Source: CAYQXJ01 sp964421565 | Lineage (GTDB): Bacteria > Planctomycetota > Brocadiia > SM23-32 | Direction: 5' to 3' | NCBI GenBank assembly: GCA_964421565.1 | Contig: CAYQXJ010000034.1 | Span: 1-7,935, forward strand | DNA length: 7,935 nucleotides | Part shown: positions 7,014 through 7,935 of the stretch, one piece after another | How positions within the stretch are numbered: the first letter of the stretch is position 1 | Layout of the letters: every line of letters begins with the position of its first letter | Translations under genes and position numbers: made by a program | The notes under the pieces: generated by a model | What the model was told of the DNA's origin: nothing | Databases searched by the model: none | Seen by the model: only the letters and a program-made list of their open reading frames with translations

Positions 7014-7042
7014 TTGCGGGTAAGACGGGTTCCCGTTATGGT
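7014..7042 (+). promoter_or_regulatory. Candidate promoter and operator of the Fur-family gene
   Basis: TTGCGG (7014-7019) and TATGGT (7037-7042) are separated by 17 bases and match the sigma-70-type -35 and -10 boxes at 3/6 and 4/6 positions. A perfect inverted repeat, ACGGG-TT-CCCGT (7025-7036), fills the spacer right next to the -10 box, a position where a bound repressor would block initiation. Transcription would begin only a few bases before the ATG at 7052, which fits the lack of a clear Shine-Dalgarno sequence there. The repeat is GC-rich and unlike the classical AT-rich Fur or Zur boxes, so its identity as an autoregulatory operator is speculative. Confidence 0.3.
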
Positions 7043-7051
7043 GCTGCCATC

Positions 7052-7513
7052 ATGACGATTGAGAATACCAGGGAAAGGGATGCGCACGGCGCCGGGTATG
7101 CCAAGCATCTGCGCGCGAATGGGCTGAACGTGACGCAGTTACGCTTAGCCATCATGGCTGCTCTTCACGAGAAAACAGGTACGGTGACGGCCCTTGATCT
7201 GCTGGAACGCGTGCGAGCGGACGACCACTCCGTCCACAAGACTACGGTTTACCGCAACCTTGCCGCACTGGAAGAGGCCGGACTTGTCCGTAAGGTCCCC
7301 GGCGGCGAGAAGCTTGAGCGCTACGAGTTAACCTGCGAACACAGCCCACCGGTCCACCCGCACTTCACGTGCCGGTCCTGCGGCAAGGTGGTATGCCTGG
7401 ACCCCGTTGACCTCAGCTCCATCTGGTCCCTCTTGACCCAGAACAGCGGCCTGACGCCGGAACGGGCCGAGATCACGCTTATCGGGTTGTGTGACGATTG
7501 CGCCGGGTTGTAG
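7052..7513 (+). CDS. Fur/Zur/PerR-family metal-responsive transcription regulator
   Basis: A 153-residue protein of normal Fur-family length. The winged-helix DNA-binding domain covers about 16-83: helix LNVTQLRLAIMAAL matches the family's opening motif, and SVHKTTVYRNLAALEEAGLV (60-79) is the recognition-helix signature. The dimerisation/metal domain follows. E89 and the histidines H102 and H104 (PPVHPHF) occupy the expected regulatory-metal positions. Two CxxC pairs, C107/C110 (CRSCGK) and C147/C150 (CDDC) near the C-terminus, form the usual structural zinc site. The family binds Fe, Zn or Mn, or senses peroxide; the sequence seen does not settle which. ATG 7052 is the only ATG in this frame close before the conserved start, although no clear ribosome binding site precedes it. 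It is 104 bases beyond the secretion operon, with its own possible promoter, so it is probably an independent unit rather than a regulator of the machine. Confidence 0.93.
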   Translation: MTIENTRERDAHGAGYAKHLRANGLNVTQLRLAIMAALHEKTGTVTALDLLERVRADDHSVHKTTVYRNLAALEEAGLVRKVPGGEKLERYELTCEHSPPVHPHFTCRSCGKVVCLDPVDLSSIWSLLTQNSGLTPERAEITLIGLCDDCAGL

Positions 7514-7602
7514 TATGGTCGCGACGGCCTCCCGAAAAAGGCGAGTGCAAGCTGGCCGACTTCATCCAGACCCTCATCCGCTGTTTCACCAGATCTGCCC
7601 CA

Positions 7603-7642
7603 ACTGCTGTCCGCTCGTGTCCACTGCTGTCATCTCGTGGCC
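7603..7642. repeat. Two tandem copies of a 20-bp unit
   Basis: Bases 7603-7622 and 7623-7642 are directly adjacent copies matching at 17 of 20 positions. Both begin ACTGCTGTC, carry CTCGTG at positions 12-17 and end in CC. The three differences are at unit positions 10, 11 and 18. This could be a tandem binding site or a slippage duplication; nothing nearby tells which. Confidence 0.6.
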
Positions 7643-7784
7643 AGATAGACGGGAAAACGGGCGCCATCGGACGTGTCAGAAGTCCCGCCGCGCCGCCATG
7701 TGGGCGGGCTCGACCATCACCCACTTGAGCAGCCGCCTCCCCGCCGGGCCGGTCCGAGCGTGCCCGACAGGCGCGCGCTGGCTT

Positions 7785-7807
7785 GCACCTTGCCCGTGCG
7801 CGGGTGC
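7785..7807. repeat. Half copy of the REP-like palindrome with its own short hairpin
   Basis: CTTGCCCGTGC at 7789-7799 exactly repeats the right arm of the palindrome at 7841-7851, 52 bases upstream of it. The left arm is missing. The surrounding bases form a smaller imperfect hairpin, CCCG/CGGG (7793-7796 with 7801-7804) closed by GCA/TGC. It looks like a degenerate or incomplete neighbour copy, as seen in clustered REP units. Confidence 0.45.
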
Positions 7808-7830
7808 GCTGCTGCGGGGTGTAGTGCGTA

Positions 7831-7851
7831 GCACGGGCATCTTGCCCGTGC
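7831..7851. repeat. REP-like palindrome (HGQDARAT type)
   Basis: A perfect 9-bp inverted repeat, GCACGGGCA (7831-7839) and TGCCCGTGC (7843-7851), with loop TCT. Flanking bases on the left include TAGTGCGTA. Translated on the minus strand in one frame it reads HGQDARAT, a string I recognise from spurious predicted proteins in planctomycete and related genomes, where this palindrome is dispersed in many copies. It sits in non-coding DNA, as such repeats usually do. It may act as a transcript-end hairpin. Confidence 0.7.
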
Positions 7852-7935
7852 ACGGGGGGGAGGTTGCGCCGGCGCGGAAGGACGGCCCGCGTCCTCGCCC
7901 TCTCCACCCCTTCCTGCCCGCCTTTCCGCCGTCCT

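Larger units (their letters stand above)
7514..7935. other. Non-coding region with repeats, no supported gene
   Basis: No open frame here shows protein-like composition or a family motif. The frames that exist are rich in Arg, Pro and Ala, as expected from GC-rich non-coding DNA. No convincing intrinsic terminator follows the Fur-family stop. The stretch contains a 20-bp tandem duplication (7603-7642) and a REP-like palindrome (7831-7851) with a half copy (7789-7799). It ends in a C-rich pyrimidine tract (about 7890-7935). A weak stem, GTGGG/CCCAC at 7700-7704 and 7720-7724, may be chance. Confidence 0.6.

Noticed and set aside
6965..7051. N-terminal extension of the Fur-family protein from ATG 6965
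   Set aside because: The extra 29 residues precede the normal Fur N-terminus, lack family similarity and would swallow the candidate promoter region.
7514..7560. Intrinsic terminator after the Fur-family gene
   Set aside because: Only a 4-bp GCCT/AGGC stem around 7527-7542 is visible, with the A-run in the loop and no T-run downstream.
7498..7728. Plus-strand frame of 76 codons after the Fur-family gene
   Set aside because: No ribosome binding site, starts inside the Fur-family gene, runs through the tandem repeat and has no recognisable fold.
7479..7907. Minus-strand frame of 142 codons containing HGQDARAT
   Set aside because: The string comes from the REP-like palindrome; the rest is low-complexity Arg/Pro/Ala sequence and it overlaps the Fur-family 3' end. 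It is treated as a repeat, not a gene.
7514..7935. CRISPR array or insertion sequence in the repeat-bearing end
   Set aside because: The repeats are not regularly spaced with unique spacers, and no transposase fragment or terminal inverted repeats are seen.

Overview
The window is GC-rich bacterial DNA read almost entirely from the + strand. It carries the downstream part of a tightly packed operon for a type II secretion / type IV pilus-like envelope machine. A separate Fur-family regulator follows, then about 420 bases of non-coding DNA with repeats. The organism cannot be named from this sequence. The codon usage, the mixed Pil/Gsp gene set and a dispersed palindrome whose antisense translation reads HGQDARAT fit an uncultured planctomycete or another PVC-group-like diderm. 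That assignment is inference.

Layout: 1-247 is the 3' end of a PilN/GspL-like inner-membrane gene. 252-884 is a PilO/GspM-like protein with one membrane helix, a coiled coil and a C-terminal alpha/beta domain. 881-2713 is the assembly ATPase (GspE/PilB class), unusual in carrying an N-terminal PilZ domain with an intact c-di-GMP signature. 2740-3966 is the polytopic platform protein GspF/PilC. 3963-4397 is a short PilP/GspC-like periplasmic linker. 4345-6318 is the outer-membrane secretin. 6315-6947 is a TPR lipoprotein placed where a secretin pilotin would be expected. Most junctions overlap by 4 bases (ATGA or GTGA) or are only a few bases apart, so the set is probably co-transcribed and translationally coupled. 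7052-7513 encodes a Fur/Zur/PerR-type metalloregulator behind its own candidate promoter. 7514-7935 has no convincing gene but holds a 20-bp tandem duplication and a REP-like palindrome with a nearby half copy.

How the parts should work together: the PilN- and PilO-like proteins form the inner-membrane alignment complex. The ATPase drives the platform protein to assemble (pseudo)pilin subunits, none of which are encoded here. The PilP/GspC-like protein links the inner membrane to the secretin pore, and the TPR lipoprotein may help the secretin reach or assemble in the outer membrane. The PilZ module suggests the motor is gated directly by c-di-GMP. It occupies the position where MshE-type ATPases have their own, unrelated c-di-GMP-binding N-terminal motif. 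This domain replacement is the most notable feature of the window.
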